A DNA stretch of 64,000 nucleotides from an uncultured Paracoccaceae bacterium (GTDB taxonomy: Bacteria > Pseudomonadota > Alphaproteobacteria > Rhodobacterales > Rhodobacteraceae), in NCBI GenBank assembly GCA_947499725.1, contig CANMPK010000004.1, forward strand, positions 1 through 64,000. The letters run 5' to 3'. The first letter of the stretch is position 1. Each line of letters opens with the position of its first letter. Below the pieces are notes generated by a model. It was not told the DNA's origin. It did not search any database and saw only the letters and a list, made by a program, of their open reading frames with translations. Positions 62,623 to 64,000 of the stretch are shown here, piece by piece. The position numbers were made by a program, and so were the translations under genes.

Positions 62623-64000
62623 GTGAAACCAACAGCCGTTTCTCTTCCCATGAAACACATAAGCCAAATTAAGATCTTGTGGCTTTCTGCGCTCGCAGTG
62701 GCTCTGATGATGGTGCAAACCATTGCAGCCCAAGCGCGCCCCGATAGTTTTGCTGACTTGGCCGAACAAGTTATGCCCTCGGTCGTGAACATTACAACAT
62801 CAACTGTGGTCGCAAGCCGTACTGGCCCGCAGGGCGTTGTGCCGGAAGGTAGCCCTTTCGAAGATTTCTTCCGTGAATTCCAAGACCGCCAAGGCGATGA
62901 CGGTGATCGTCCGCGTCGCAGTTCTGCGCTTGGTTCTGGGTTTGTCATTTCCGAAGATGGTTTCGTTGTAACGAACAACCACGTGATTGACGGCGCTGAT
63001 GAAATTCTCATCGAGTTCTTCGACGGTGAGGAACTGCCGGCGACAGTCGTTGGTAAAGATCCAAATACCGACATTGCGCTTTTGAAAGTCGAAAGCGAAA
63101 CCCCGCTTCCATTTGTCAACTTTGGTGACAGTGATGGCGCACGTATCGGTGATTGGGTGCTCGCAGTTGGTAACCCACTTGGCCAGAACTCATCTGTGTC
63201 TGCTGGTATTGTATCGGCGCGCAATCGTGCGCTGTCTGGTGCCTACGATGACTACATTCAAACGGATGCAGCGATTAACCGCGGTAACTCAGGTGGTCCA
63301 TTGTTCAACATGGATGGTGAAGTTGTCGGTGTGAACACTGCAATCCTGTCTCCGAATGGCGGGTCCATCGGTATTGGCTTCTCTATGGCGTCTAATGTCG
63401 TGACACGCGTTGTCGATCAGCTTCAACAGTTCGGTGAAACCCGCCGCGGCTGGTTGGGCGTGCGCATTCAGAATGTTTCTGAGGATATGATTGATGCAGT
63501 CGACGGCCTTGAAAAGGCAGCTGGTGCGATGATCACAGATGTGCCTGATGGTCCGGCAAAAGACGCGGGTCTCGTAGCGGGTGACATCATCCTTACTTTT
63601 GACGGTAAAGATGTGGAAGACGTTCAAGGCTTGGTACGCGAAGTTGGCAACACCGAGGTTGGTAAAGCTGTACGTGTGCTTGTTCTGCGTGAAGGCAAAA
63701 CCCAAACGTTGAAAGTAACGCTGGGTCGCCGCGAAGAAGCAGAAGCTGCTGTTCCTGCGTCTCTACCTGTAGAAACGGAAGAGCCAACTGAGAAAAATTT
63801 CTTAGGCCTTACTGTTAGCCCAGTGACTGAAGCTTTGCGCGCAGAGCTTGGGATCGACGCAGATACATCTGGTTTGGTGGTTCAAGGTGTAGATGAAGCA
63901 TCAAAGGCCTTTGAAAAAGGTCTGCGCCAAGGCGATGTTATCGTCGAAGCAAGCCAGCAAGATCTGACGAGTATATCTGATCTTGAAGCGCGTATTGACG
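62623..64000 (+). CDS. degP: DegP/MucD-type periplasmic serine endoprotease (partial at right edge)
   Basis: At least 459 residues, running off the window. A signal region (~10-40, LWLSALAVALMMVQTIAAQA) precedes the HtrA protease domain with His120 (NNHVIDGADE), Asp150 (NTDIALLKV) and Ser223 (GNSGGP). One PDZ domain follows at ~275-365 and a second begins at ~385. It degrades or refolds misfolded periplasmic proteins. The GTG at 62623 has AAGGAG eight bases upstream; an ATG nine codons later is possible. It follows hflKC as in relatives. Confidence 0.93.
   Translation, partial: MKPTAVSLPMKHISQIKILWLSALAVALMMVQTIAAQARPDSFADLAEQVMPSVVNITTSTVVASRTGPQGVVPEGSPFEDFFREFQDRQGDDGDRPRRSSALGSGFVISEDGFVVTNNHVIDGADEILIEFFDGEELPATVVGKDPNTDIALLKVESETPLPFVNFGDSDGARIGDWVLAVGNPLGQNSSVSAGIVSARNRALSGAYDDYIQTDAAINRGNSGGPLFNMDGEVVGVNTAILSPNGGSIGIGFSMASNVVTRVVDQLQQFGETRRGWLGVRIQNVSEDMIDAVDGLEKAAGAMITDVPDGPAKDAGLVAGDIILTFDGKDVEDVQGLVREVGNTEVGKAVRVLVLREGKTQTLKVTLGRREEAEAAVPASLPVETEEPTEKNFLGLTVSPVTEALRAELGIDADTSGLVVQGVDEASKAFEKGLRQGDVIVEASQQDLTSISDLEARID

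Overview
The window reads as chromosomal DNA of a marine Roseobacter-group alphaproteobacterium (Rhodobacteraceae). This rests on the gene content: a DUF1150/Hsp20 pair, a sat-cysC fusion, a complete Tad/Flp pilus operon, hflKC-DUF2065-degP, trxB divergent from an Lrp regulator, and an ycjX/ycjF pair. Moderate GC, GANTC sites and a CtrA-type motif agree with this. I see no rRNA, tRNA, insertion sequence, prophage or CRISPR array. Both ends are cut inside genes (tuf at the left, degP at the right).

Layout. 1-650: the end of tuf and a small conserved protein. 1.2-14.3 kb: a surface and secretion region. It holds a BapA-like Ig-repeat adhesin, its three-part type I secretion system (TolC-like lipoprotein, LapB-type ABC exporter, HlyD-type adaptor), a secreted beta-trefoil-like protein, a trypsin-like protease, a single-pass membrane protein and two tandem exported proteins joining LysM to a solute-binding-like domain. 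The intergenic regions before the adhesin and before the membrane protein each carry a TTAA-N7-TTAA motif and a shared GATTCCCCTCT word. 14.3-25 kb: housekeeping and regulators: an orphan phnM, purEK, Hsp20/DUF1150, a glycosyltransferase, a sulfate-activating enzyme fused to a MarR-type DNA-binding domain, a RES-domain protein, trxB, Lrp, and a TetR/oxidoreductase pair around three operators. 25-41.7 kb: a 46-residue small protein, pgeF, midA, lgt, ubiK, ybjN, an ECF sigma factor, proC, csaA, tdk, truA, ycjX-GNAT-ycjF, a truncated haemoglobin and ileS.

41.7-55 kb: a minus-strand Tad/Flp pilus locus: two Flp pilins, CpaB, CpaC, an OmpA lipoprotein, CpaE, CpaF, TadB, TadC, two TPR lipoproteins, a prepilin peptidase and an AAA ATPase. 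Terminators inside it split it into several transcription units, and two upstream regions share a nearly identical 15-base motif. TadE, TadF and TadG are not in the window. 55-64 kb: a lytic transglycosylase, sdaA (apparently starting at ATT), rpiA, gor, hflK, hflC, DUF2065 and degP.

The adhesin region and the Tad pilus are two separate attachment systems, which suits a surface-colonising lifestyle. The observations most worth a second look are the MarR-Sat-CysC fusion with its own palindrome, the ATT start of sdaA, the shared Tad promoter motif, the CtrA/GANTC/DnaA-type motifs in two promoter regions, and the LysM/solute-binding gene pair.
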